DNA from: Janibacter hoylei PVAS-1
GTDB lineage: Bacteria; Actinomycetota; Actinomycetes; Actinomycetales; Dermatophilaceae
Length of the DNA: 52,000 nucleotides
Reading direction: 5' to 3'
NCBI RefSeq assembly: GCF_000297495.1
Contig: NZ_ALWX01000045.1
Location: forward strand, 1 to 52,000
A program made the position numbers and the translations under genes. Within the stretch, counting starts at the first letter, position 1, and each line of letters opens with the position of its first letter. The notes under the pieces were generated by a model. The model saw nothing but the letters and a program-made list of their open reading frames with translations. It ran no database searches and was not told where the DNA came from. Positions 46,189-52,000 of this stretch are shown here, one piece after another.

Positions 46189-47769
46189 TCAGCGCACGGG
46201 CACCCCGGCACGCATCAGGCCGTAGGTGATGCCGTCGAGCAGCGCCTCCCACGAGGCCTCGACGATGTTGGGTGCCACCCCGACGGTCGTCCACGAGGTG
46301 TGCTCGTCGCTGTGCTCGATGAGCACCCGCGTCGTCGCGTCGGTGCCGTGGGCGGCATCGAGGATGCGCACCTTGTAGTCGATGAGCTCGATCCGCTCGA
46401 TCTCCGGGTAGACCGCGACGAGAGCGTGGCGCAGACCCTGGTCGAGCGCGTTGACCGGGCCGTTGCCCTCCCCCGTCGCGACGAAGCGCTGCCCGCCCGC
46501 GGTCGCCTTGACCGTCGACTCCGAGAGCGCGTCGGCCCCACCGCGGGCGTCGATCATGATCCGCCAGGACTCGACCTGCGCGTACTCCAGCGACTCCTCC
46601 TGCACCTCACGCCGCAGCAGCAACTCGAAGCTCGCGTCCGCCGCGTCGAAGGTGTAGCCCCGCTGCTCGAGATCCTTGACCTTGGCGAGCACGCGCGCGA
46701 GCGCCGCGTCGTCGCCGGTGAGGTCGACGCCGAACTCCCGGCTCTTCAGCTCCACCGTCGCCCGCCCGGCCATGTCGGAGACGAGCATGCGCATGTCGTT
46801 GCCCACGTCCTTGGGCTCGATGTGTTGGTAGAGGTCGGGGTCGACCTTGATCGCGCTCGCGTGCAGACCGGCCTTGTGCGCGAAGGCGCCCGAGCCGACG
46901 TAGGGCTGCCGGGAGAAGTGCGGGAAGTTGGTCACCTCGCTCACCGCGTGCGAGATGCGTGTCGCGTCCTGCAGGCGGTGCGGCTCGACGAGGTCCATGC
47001 CGAGCTTGAGCTGGAGGTTGGCGACGACGGTGATGAGGTCGGCATTGCCGGTGCGCTCGCCGTAGGCGTTGACCGTGCCCTGGACGTGGTCGGCGCCGGC
47101 CTCGACCGCGGCCATCGTGTTGGCCACCGCGCAGCCGGTGTCGTTGTGGCAGTGGATGCCCAGCCGCGCCCCGGTCGCCTCGATGACGTCGGCGACGGCC
47201 GCGCTCACCTGGCCGGGCAGCATGCCGCCGTTGGTGTCGCACAGGGCGACGACCTCGGCCCCGGCCTCGTGTGCGGCGCGCACGCAGGCGAGTGCGTAGT
47301 CGCGGTCGAGGTGGTAGCCGTCGAAGAAGTGCTCGCCGTCGACGATGACGGTCCGGGCCTGACCCACGAGGTGGGTCACGGTGTCGGCGATCATCGCGAG
47401 GTTTTCGTCGCGGGTGGTCTTCAGCGCCCGCTCGACGTGCCCCGGGTGCATCTTGGCGACGAGGGTGATGACCTCGGCGCCGGAGTCGAGCAGCGCCTGC
47501 ACCTGCGGGTCGGTGGCGGCGGAGCCGCCGGCGCGCCGGGTGGCGCCGAAGGCGGCGAGCGTCGCCGTGTGCAGCTGCAGCTCGGTGCGAGCCCGGCGGA
47601 AGAACTCGGTGTCGTTGGGGTTGGCCCCCGGCCACCCCCCTTCGATGTGGGTGACACCGAGGTCGTCGAGGTGACGGGCGATCGTCAGCTTGTCCACGAC
47701 CGAGAGGTTGATGCCCTCCTGCTGGGCACCGTCGCGCATGGTCGTGTCGTAGACGTGGAAGCCGTGCAT
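46189..47769 (-). CDS. cimA: (R)-citramalate synthase
   Basis: It condenses acetyl-CoA with pyruvate to citramalate, the entry to isoleucine via the LeuCD and LeuB enzymes, whose genes are also in this window. The 526-residue protein of the LeuA/HMG-CoA lyase superfamily has the metal/substrate motif YDTTMRDGAQQEGINLSVVD (from residue 7) and GIHCHNDTGCAVANTMAAVE (about 205-224). CimA-type features are GGWPGANPNDTEFF and a C-terminal regulatory domain with EHSDEHTSWTTVGVAPNIVE. A GGAAGAA ribosome-binding site precedes the ATG. Upstream lies a leader with an isoleucine-ended peptide and a terminator. Confidence 0.93.
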   Translation of the reverse strand: MHGFHVYDTTMRDGAQQEGINLSVVDKLTIARHLDDLGVTHIEGGWPGANPNDTEFFRRARTELQLHTATLAAFGATRRAGGSAATDPQVQALLDSGAEVITLVAKMHPGHVERALKTTRDENLAMIADTVTHLVGQARTVIVDGEHFFDGYHLDRDYALACVRAAHEAGAEVVALCDTNGGMLPGQVSAAVADVIEATGARLGIHCHNDTGCAVANTMAAVEAGADHVQGTVNAYGERTGNADLITVVANLQLKLGMDLVEPHRLQDATRISHAVSEVTNFPHFSRQPYVGSGAFAHKAGLHASAIKVDPDLYQHIEPKDVGNDMRMLVSDMAGRATVELKSREFGVDLTGDDAALARVLAKVKDLEQRGYTFDAADASFELLLRREVQEESLEYAQVESWRIMIDARGGADALSESTVKATAGGQRFVATGEGNGPVNALDQGLRHALVAVYPEIERIELIDYKVRILDAAHGTDATTRVLIEHSDEHTSWTTVGVAPNIVEASWEALLDGITYGLMRAGVPVR

Positions 47770-47824
47770 CGTGGGTTCTTCCGGTTGGGGCGAAGGGAGG
47801 CACTCGCCTCCGCGGTGAGTGTGA

Positions 47825-47840
47825 CACCTGCTCGTCGCGC
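47825..47840 (-). promoter_or_regulatory. cimA leader segment A, complementary to segment B
   Basis: On the plus strand this reads CACCTGCTCGTCGCGC; 47933-47948 reads GCGCGACGAGCAGGTG, its exact reverse complement over 16 bp. In the cimA mRNA the distal segment can therefore pair with segment B instead of B pairing with C (47949-47959). It lies 55 nt before the cimA start codon. Confidence 0.55.
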
Positions 47841-47896
47841 CCGTCCGTGGCGGGGGTGATGCTCCGGACCCGTCCGCTCGTCTCGTCCCCTGCCCG

Positions 47897-47936
47897 AGAA
47901 AAGCGAAAGACCCCCCCGGGTGTGGGAGGTCCGCGC
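47897..47936 (-). terminator. Rho-independent-type terminator in the cimA leader
   Basis: On the minus strand GACCTCCC pairs with GGGGGGTC (one U-G pair) around an ACACCC-type loop and is followed by TTTCGCTTTTC. It lies between the leader peptide and cimA, where an attenuator terminator is expected. Nothing else on the minus strand ends here. Confidence 0.7.
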
Positions 47937-47959
47937 GACGAGCAGGTGGCTCGTCGCGC
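47933..47959 (-). promoter_or_regulatory. cimA leader pause-type hairpin directly after the leader peptide stop
   Basis: GCGCGACGAGC (minus strand, from 47959) pairs perfectly over 11 bp with GCTCGTCGCGC (to 47933) around a 5-nt loop. The first base is immediately 3' of the TAG stop of the leader peptide, so a ribosome stalled at the last codons would cover the first arm. Confidence 0.65.
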
Positions 47960-48001
47960 CTAGATAATGAGCTCGGCTGCGGTGGCAGCGCGGGTCGTCA
48001 T
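47960..48001 (-). CDS. Putative cimA leader peptide MTTRAATAAELII
   Basis: A 13-codon ORF whose last sense codons are CTC ATT ATC (Leu-Ile-Ile) followed by TAG. AGGTGA lies 8 nt before the ATG at 48001. An alternative ATG at 48010 adds MPQ but has poorer spacing. The stop codon abuts an 11-bp hairpin, then a terminator, then cimA. ATT is rare in this high-GC genome. Because CimA makes the isoleucine precursor, ribosome stalling at Ile codons is a sensible sensor. This is inference from layout; no expression data. Confidence 0.6.
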   Translation of the reverse strand: MTTRAATAAELII

Positions 48002-48058
48002 CTGGGGCATCACCTGGTCACCATGGCACCGTCCCACGAGCCGGTCACCGACCGTCCG

Positions 48059-48145
48059 CCCTTCGAGACGCTCGCAGAGCGAGCTCCTCAGGGACCGGTC
48101 GGACCCACACTCCCTGAGGAGGCCGCCCGCGGCCGTCTCGAAGGG
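48059..48145. repeat. Inverted pair of the REP-like element
   Basis: Copy 1 (48059-48094) runs CCCTTCGAGACG...CTCCTCAGGGA. Copy 2 (48111-48145) is the reverse orientation, TCCCTGAGGAGG...CCGTCTCGAAGGG. Together they can fold into a long hairpin with a 16-bp centre. Copy 2 ends 1 bp before the stop of the HAD gene. The same element is at 18812-18846 and at the right edge of the window. Confidence 0.85.
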
Positions 48146-48146
48146 A

Positions 48147-48935
48147 CTACAGCAGCCCCTCGAGCACCTGCGCGACCCCGTCGTCGTCGTTGGCAGGGGC
48201 GTGGTCGGTCGCGGCCGCCAGGACCTCGGGATGCGCATTGGCCACGGCGAAGGACCGCCCGGCCCAGAGGAGCATCGGCAGGTCGTTGGGCATGTCACCG
48301 AAGGCCCACACCTCCCCCGCGTCGATCCCGAGCTCCGCGCACCAGCCGGCGAGCGCGGCAGCCTTGGTGACCCCCTTCGCCGAGACCTCGGCCAGCCCGC
48401 CGGCACCGCTGAAGGCCACGACCGCGCGGTCGCCGACGATCTCGGTGACCGCGGTGATGAACTCGTCGTCGGTCAGGTGCGGGTTGCGGGCGAGCAGCTT
48501 GCCGACGAGCGCGTCGTCCAGCCGCTCGATGGCCGGGGTCGTCACGAGGTTCTCCGGGTGGTCGTGGATCGCGGCAAACATGCTCTCCGCGGCCAGCCCG
48601 GTGTGCCGCTCGGCGGCGAAACCCGTGCCGGGCAGCTGGTCGCGCAGGTCGAGCACGATCTCGGTGACGACCTCGCGCGGGATGGAGCGCACGCCGAAGA
48701 CCCGCCGCTCGGCGACGTCGTAGCGGAAGGCACCGTTGCCGCAGATCGCAACTCCGCGCGTGCCGACGACGTGCGCCAGCTCGTCGAGCCAGCGCGGGGG
48801 GCGGGCGGTGACGAGGACCGTCTCGAGCCCTGCATCGGCGACGGCACGAAGGGCGTCGACCGAGCGGGACGAGACGGTCCCGTCACTGCGCAGCAGGGTG
48901 CCGTCGAGATCGGTGGCGATGAGCCGAGGGGTCAC
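48147..48935 (-). CDS. HAD-superfamily hydrolase, Cof type
   Basis: A 262-residue phosphatase of HAD subfamily IIB. The nucleophile motif is ATDLDGTLLRSDG (D9 and D11), motif II is VLVTARPPRW, and motifs III/IV are EVSAKGVTKAAALAGW and VWAFGDMPNDLPMLLWAGRS. Cof-type enzymes act on sugar phosphates or phosphorylated cofactors; the substrate is unknown. The GTG start at 48935 fits the family N-terminus. It lies between ilvE and the cimA leader on the same strand. Confidence 0.93.
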   Translation of the reverse strand: MTPRLIATDLDGTLLRSDGTVSSRSVDALRAVADAGLETVLVTARPPRWLDELAHVVGTRGVAICGNGAFRYDVAERRVFGVRSIPREVVTEIVLDLRDQLPGTGFAAERHTGLAAESMFAAIHDHPENLVTTPAIERLDDALVGKLLARNPHLTDDEFITAVTEIVGDRAVVAFSGAGGLAEVSAKGVTKAAALAGWCAELGIDAGEVWAFGDMPNDLPMLLWAGRSFAVANAHPEVLAAATDHAPANDDDGVAQVLEGLL

Positions 48936-48969
48936 GTGGGCTACCTCGGTGCGGTGCTGGCGTGGCTGC

Positions 48970-50071
48970 TCAGGCGAGCCGGGTCATCCAGCCGCGGGTG
49001 TCCTCGGCGACGCCGTACTGGATGTCGAGCAGGCTCTGGCGGATCGTGCGGGTGATCTCGCCTCCGCCCTCACCACCGGTGGACGGGGCGGAGCCGCCGG
49101 CCCAGCGCAGCTCGCCGACCGGCGTGACGACGGCGGCGGTGCCGCAGGCGAAGACCTCGGTGATCTCGCCGGAGGCCACGCCCTCCTTCCACCAGTCGAT
49201 CTCGATGCGCGACTCTTCGGGGGTGAGGCCGAGGTCGGGGGGCGAGCGCGAGGATCGAGTCGCGGGTGACGCCCTCGAGGATCGAGCCGGTGAGCGCGGG
49301 GGTGCGCAGCTTGCCGTCCTTGGTGACGAAGAAGAGGTTCATGCCGCCGAGCTCTTCGATGTAGGTGTGCGTCGAGGAGTCGAGGAAGACGGCCTGGTCG
49401 CAGCCCTGGGCCTGACCCTCGAGCTGGCCGGCGAGCGAGGAGGCGTAGTTGCCGCCGCACTTGGCAGCCCCCGTGCCACCGTCGCCGGCGCGGGCGTAGT
49501 CCTGGCTGATCCAGAGGTTGACCGGCGTGAGGCCACCGGAGAAGTAGGCACCGGCCGGGCTGGCGATGACCGAGAAGGTCACCTCGTTGGCCGGTCGCAC
49601 CCCGAGGAAGGCCTCCGAGGCGAACATGAAGGGCCGCAGGTAGAGGCTCGTCTCGCCCGTGCCGTAGGCGGGCACCCAGGCCTCGTCGGCCTGGACGAGC
49701 GCGCGGATCGCCCCGACGAAGTCCTCCTCCGGCAGCACCGGCAGCGCGAGCCGCTCGCAGCTGCGCGCCATGCGCGCCGCATTGCGGTCGGGGCGGAAGG
49801 TCCACACCGAGCCGTCCTCGTGTCGGTAGGCCTTCATCCCTTCGAAGACCTCCTGCGCGTAGTGCAGGACGGCCGCGGCCGGGCTGATCTGCAGCGGCCC
49901 GAAGGCGCGCACCTGCCCGTCGTGCCAGCCCTCCCCCTTCGTCCACGTGGCGAGGGCCATGTGGTCGGTGAAGGTCGACCCGAAGCCGGGGTTGGCCAGG
50001 ACGGCCTCGCGGTCGGCGTCAGGAAGGGGGGCGTCGCTGCGGGTGGTGGTGAAGGTCAGCTCGGCGGTCAT
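48970..50071 (-). CDS. ilvE: Branched-chain amino acid aminotransferase (frameshifted)
   Basis: This PLP class IV aminotransferase makes Leu, Ile and Val from their keto acids. MTAELTFTTTRSDAPLPDAD is followed by FGSTFTDHMALATWTKGEGW and HYAQEVFEGMKAYRHEDGSV. The PLP lysine is K204 in GTGAAKCGGNYASSLAGQ. The frame changes at a run of six G at 49237-49242. With five, the protein reads ILALAPDLGLTPEESRIEID. The total is then about 366 residues. The ATG at 50071 has GGAGA 10 nt upstream; the GTG at 50080 is too close to that site. Confidence 0.95.
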
Positions 50072-50133
50072 CAGTGGCACGTCTCCTCGGGTCCGATGTG
50101 GTGCAGGTTACCCCCCGAGCGAAGGGGGTCGGG

Positions 50134-50391
50134 TCAGCTGTAGTGGAAGCGGGCTTGGAGGACGACGAGGTCGTCACCGTCGACGAGGTAGACCAGACGG
50201 TGCTCCTCGGTGATCCTCCGCGACCACGCACCAGCGAGCATGTGACGCAACGGCTCTGGCTTGCCGATGCCGTCCACCGGGTCCCGCAGGGCGTCGTCGA
50301 TCAGTCGGTTGATCCGCTTGAGCGTCTGGCGGTCGGCACCGAGCCAGTACGTGTAGTCGGCCCAGCCATTGGGGGTGAAGACCAGCCTCAT
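50134..50391 (-). CDS. yoeB: YoeB-family mRNA interferase toxin
   Basis: An 85-residue toxin of the YoeB/Txe family, which cleaves mRNA in the ribosomal A site. The residues equivalent to the catalytic set of E. coli YoeB are all present at the same numbers: E46 (GKPEPL), R65 (EEHRLVY), H83 and Y84 (RFHYS). HMLAGAWSRRITEEHRLVYL is the family core. Its ATG overlaps the antitoxin stop by 4 nt (50388-50391), so translation is coupled and the antitoxin is made first. Confidence 0.94.
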   Translation of the reverse strand: MRLVFTPNGWADYTYWLGADRQTLKRINRLIDDALRDPVDGIGKPEPLRHMLAGAWSRRITEEHRLVYLVDGDDLVVLQARFHYS

Positions 50392-50633
50392 CGCTCGAGG
50401 TCGTGCTCGTCCCGCCGCCCTTCGCGGGCCTGAGCCAGGCTCTCGAGGAGGTGACGAGCGTTGGCAGGCACCCGCAGGAGGTGGGCCGTCTCTGCCAGGG
50501 CGTCGTAGTCGGCACGGGACATGAGCACCGCGTCACCACGGCGCGACGTGATCTCCACCGTCGTGCGATCTTCGTTGACCTGCTCGATGAGGGGGAAGAG
50601 GTTCTTGCGGGCTTCGCTCGCGGTGACGGCCAT
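50388..50633 (-). CDS. yefM: YefM/Phd-family antitoxin
   Basis: An 81-residue antitoxin. The N-terminal DNA-binding part reads MAVTASEARKNLFPLIEQVN, then EDRTTVEITSRRGDAVLMSR and ADYDALAETAHLLRVPANAR, typical of YefM. The charged C-terminus (AREGRRDEHDLER) is the toxin-neutralising tail. The ATG at 50633 has a GGAGG ribosome-binding site; an in-frame ATG at 50648 is inside the operator. The pair lies between leuB and ilvE on the same strand. Confidence 0.93.
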   Translation of the reverse strand: MAVTASEARKNLFPLIEQVNEDRTTVEITSRRGDAVLMSRADYDALAETAHLLRVPANARHLLESLAQAREGRRDEHDLER

Positions 50634-50645
50634 GATTCCTCCAGA

Positions 50646-50671
50646 CACTGGTACGACTTCTTGTACCAGTG
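50646..50671. promoter_or_regulatory. Operator of the yefM-yoeB operon
   Basis: CACTGGTAC (50646-50654) and GTACCAGTG (50663-50671) form a perfect 9-bp inverted repeat with an 8-bp centre, starting 12 bp before the antitoxin ATG. YefM proteins bind GTAC-containing palindromes at their own promoters, so this is the expected autoregulatory site. Confidence 0.75.
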
Positions 50672-50711
50672 TGCGCCTCGGTAGGCGGTCACCGCAAGCG
50701 TAGTCCGGGCG

Positions 50712-51758
50712 TCACAGCCGCCCGGCGATGGCGTCCCCGATCTGGCTCGTGGACCGCTCGTCCGCACGCTCGGCGAGGTCCGCGGCGACGGCGGCCTCGA
50801 CCCGCTGGGCGTCGTCGGCGAGGCCGAGGTGGTCGAGCAGCATCGCCGCGGAGAGGATCGCGGCGGTCGGGTCGGCCTTGCCCTGACCCGCGATGTCTGG
50901 GGCGGAGCCGTGGACCGGCTCGAACATGCTCGGGGCGTCGCGGGTGGGGTTGATGTTGCCGCTCGCGGCCAGCCCAATGCCGCCGGCGACGGCCGCGGCG
51001 ATGTCGGTGATGATGTCGCCGAAAAGGTTGTCGGTGACGATGACGTCGAAGCGTGCCGGGTCGGTCGCGAGGAAGATCGTCGCGGCGTCGACGTGCTGGT
51101 AGGCGGTCTCGACGTCGGGGAACTCCGCGCCGACCTCCTCGACGGTGCGGCGCCACAGGTGACCGGCGTGGGTGAGCACGTTGTGCTTGTGGACGAGCGT
51201 CAGGTGCTTGCGCGGGCGCGCCTGGGCGCGGGCGAAGGCGTCACGCACGACCCGCTCGATGCCGAATCGGGTGTTGACGCTGACCTCGGTCGCGACCTCG
51301 TGCGGGGTGCCGACGCGCAGCGCGCCGCCGTTGCCGGCGTAGGGCCCCTCGGTGCCCTCGCGGACGACGACGAAGTCGAGCCCCTTGCTCGTCACGTGCT
51401 CGGAGAGCGGGCTGGTGACGCCGGGGAAGAGCTTGGCCGGGCGCAGGTTGACGTAGTGGTCGAGCGCAAAGCGAAGGGGAAGCAGCACGCCCCGCTCGAG
51501 GACGCCGGAGGGGACGCTCGGGTCACCGATGGCACCGAGGAGGATGCCGTCGTGGCCGCGCAACTCCTCGACGACGGAGTCGGGCAGGGTCTCGCCGGTG
51601 CGGTGCCAGCGGGCCGCGCCGAGGTCGTACTCGGTGGTGCGGAGGTCGACGCCGGAGGCGCCGAGGACCTTCAGGCCCTCCGCGACGACCTCGGGGCCGA
51701 TGCCGTCGCCGCCGATGACGGCGATGTCGAAGCTGGTCTGCGCTGCGTCCGTGCTCAT
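50712..51758 (-). CDS. leuB: 3-isopropylmalate dehydrogenase
   Basis: This NAD-dependent oxidative decarboxylase is the third step of leucine synthesis and also acts in the citramalate route. The 348-residue protein has [51 protein letters not shown] and [17 protein letters not shown]. The metal-binding region is [20 protein letters not shown], and [20 protein letters not shown] is near the C-terminus. The ATG at 51758 lies 6 nt after TAGCCT on the coding strand, so the transcript is probably leaderless. Confidence 0.97.
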   Translation of the reverse strand: MSTDAAQTSFDIAVIGGDGIGPEVVAEGLKVLGASGVDLRTTEYDLGAARWHRTGETLPDSVVEELRGHDGILLGAIGDPSVPSGVLERGVLLPLRFALDHYVNLRPAKLFPGVTSPLSEHVTSKGLDFVVVREGTEGPYAGNGGALRVGTPHEVATEVSVNTRFGIERVVRDAFARAQARPRKHLTLVHKHNVLTHAGHLWRRTVEEVGAEFPDVETAYQHVDAATIFLATDPARFDVIVTDNLFGDIITDIAAAVAGGIGLAASGNINPTRDAPSMFEPVHGSAPDIAGQGKADPTAAILSAAMLLDHLGLADDAQRVEAAVAADLAERADERSTSQIGDAIAGRL

Positions 51759-51764
51759 GTGCTC

Positions 51765-51811
51765 AGGCTAGGCGCGCGTCCCGACATGTGAACCCCGCGT
51801 CCCGACATGTG
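51765..51811 (-). promoter_or_regulatory. leuB leaderless promoter with two direct repeats
   Basis: On the minus strand TAGCCT (51770-51765) is 6 nt before the ATG. On the plus strand CGCGTCCCGACATGTG occurs at 51775-51790 and 51796-51811, 21 bp apart (two helical turns), covering the spacer and -35 region. The core CGACATG also occurs in the operator between leuC and ltbR (24022-24028), so LtbR/NdgR is the natural candidate to bind here. Confidence 0.6.
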
Positions 51812-51828
51812 GGCGCAGGGCCCCTCGC

Positions 51829-52000
51829 TCCCTGAGTGGGTCCCACGCTCCGCGTGGGCGGTCGCCCCGCGACCGTCTCGAAGGGTCCCTGAGGAGGTCG
51901 CCCCGCGACCGTCTCGAAGGGTCCCTGAGGAGGTCGCCCCGCGACCGTCTCGAAGGGTCCCTGAGGAGGTCGCCCCGCGACCGTCTCGAAGGGTCCCTGA
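51829..52000. repeat. 36-bp tandem repeats of the REP-like element, continuing past the window
   Basis: The unit runs TCCCTGAGGAGGTCGCCCCG then CGACCGTCTCGAAGGG. Three identical units start at 51886, 51922 and 51958, and a fourth begins at 51994 and is cut by the window end. A degenerate, longer first unit is at 51829-51885, with CCCACGC...GCGTGGG inserted. Each unit contains GGTCGC-CCC-GCGACC, a 6-bp hairpin. The element is the same as at 18812 and 48059-48145. Units have no spacers, so this is not CRISPR. Confidence 0.92.

Noticed and set aside
50404-50684. Plus-strand ORF opposite the YefM antitoxin
   Set aside because: It has no ribosome-binding site or family resemblance, and the minus-strand toxin-antitoxin pair explains the region fully.
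51886-52000. 36-bp repeats at the right edge taken as CRISPR repeats
   Set aside because: Units are directly contiguous without spacers, and the same element occurs singly at 18812 and as an inverted pair at 48059-48145.

Overview
The window is high-GC DNA (about 70 % by eye) from an actinobacterium, most likely one of the Micrococcales (an Intrasporangiaceae/Dermatophilaceae-type genome such as Janibacter). The basis is gene order (coaD, DUF177, rpmF, rnc, mutM, smc), the actinobacteria-specific DUF3515 lipoprotein, an HU protein with a long PAKK tail, gltX beside tRNA-Gln and tRNA-Glu, an IclR-type LtbR/NdgR regulator divergent from leuCD, and many genes whose -10 box lies only 6-8 nt before the start codon. 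The genus is inference. No rRNA, prophage, insertion sequence or CRISPR array was seen.

Layout. 1-10.4 kb: smc (cut by the window edge), a methionine aminopeptidase, chorismate mutase, acylphosphatase, a membrane acyltransferase, then the conserved mutM-rnc-rpmF-DUF177-coaD-hemerythrin-rsmD block. 10.4-21.7 kb: recG, a DAK/FakA-type kinase, rpmB, thiL, a DUF3515 lipoprotein, ddl, a Cys/Met-type PLP enzyme, gpsA, plsC, a small conserved protein and hupB. 21.9-31.6 kb: leuCD with divergent ltbR, tRNA-Glu, tRNA-Gln, gltX, a WXG100-lipase fusion, a YnfA-like protein, an FAH-family enzyme, a conserved protein often labelled 3-methyladenine glycosylase, and a PucR-type regulator. 31.7-39.0 kb: a tightly overlapping cassette (membrane protein, acyl-CoA-dehydrogenase-like protein, PIG-L deacetylase fused to a NodS-like methyltransferase, four glycosyltransferases) followed by an orphan response regulator. 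39.2-52 kb: alcohol dehydrogenase, katE, putA, cimA with an apparent isoleucine attenuator, a HAD phosphatase, ilvE, a YefM-YoeB pair, leuB and 36-bp tandem repeats. Branched-chain amino acid synthesis (leuCD, ltbR, cimA, ilvE, leuB) is the metabolic theme of the window.

Most unusual signals: (i) three arrays of an 18-bp palindrome (CATTTCCCTAGGGAAATG) repeated every 32 bp, about three helical turns, at the 3' ends of convergent genes and supplying three stop codons; its half-site equals that of the Bacillus Noc box. (ii) A 9-mer, CCCCCTTCG, seen 29 times on both strands, twice as intergenic hairpins, in the manner of a DNA uptake sequence, and almost absent from 30.6-42.8 kb. (iii) The 31.7-38.3 kb cassette, whose deacetylase/N-methyltransferase/glycosyltransferase logic parallels Nod-factor synthesis. 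(iv) The cimA leader.

Caution: eleven genes, several normally essential, carry single-base frameshifts, nearly all in runs of G or C. These look like homopolymer sequencing errors, and the genes are annotated here as intact across the shift.
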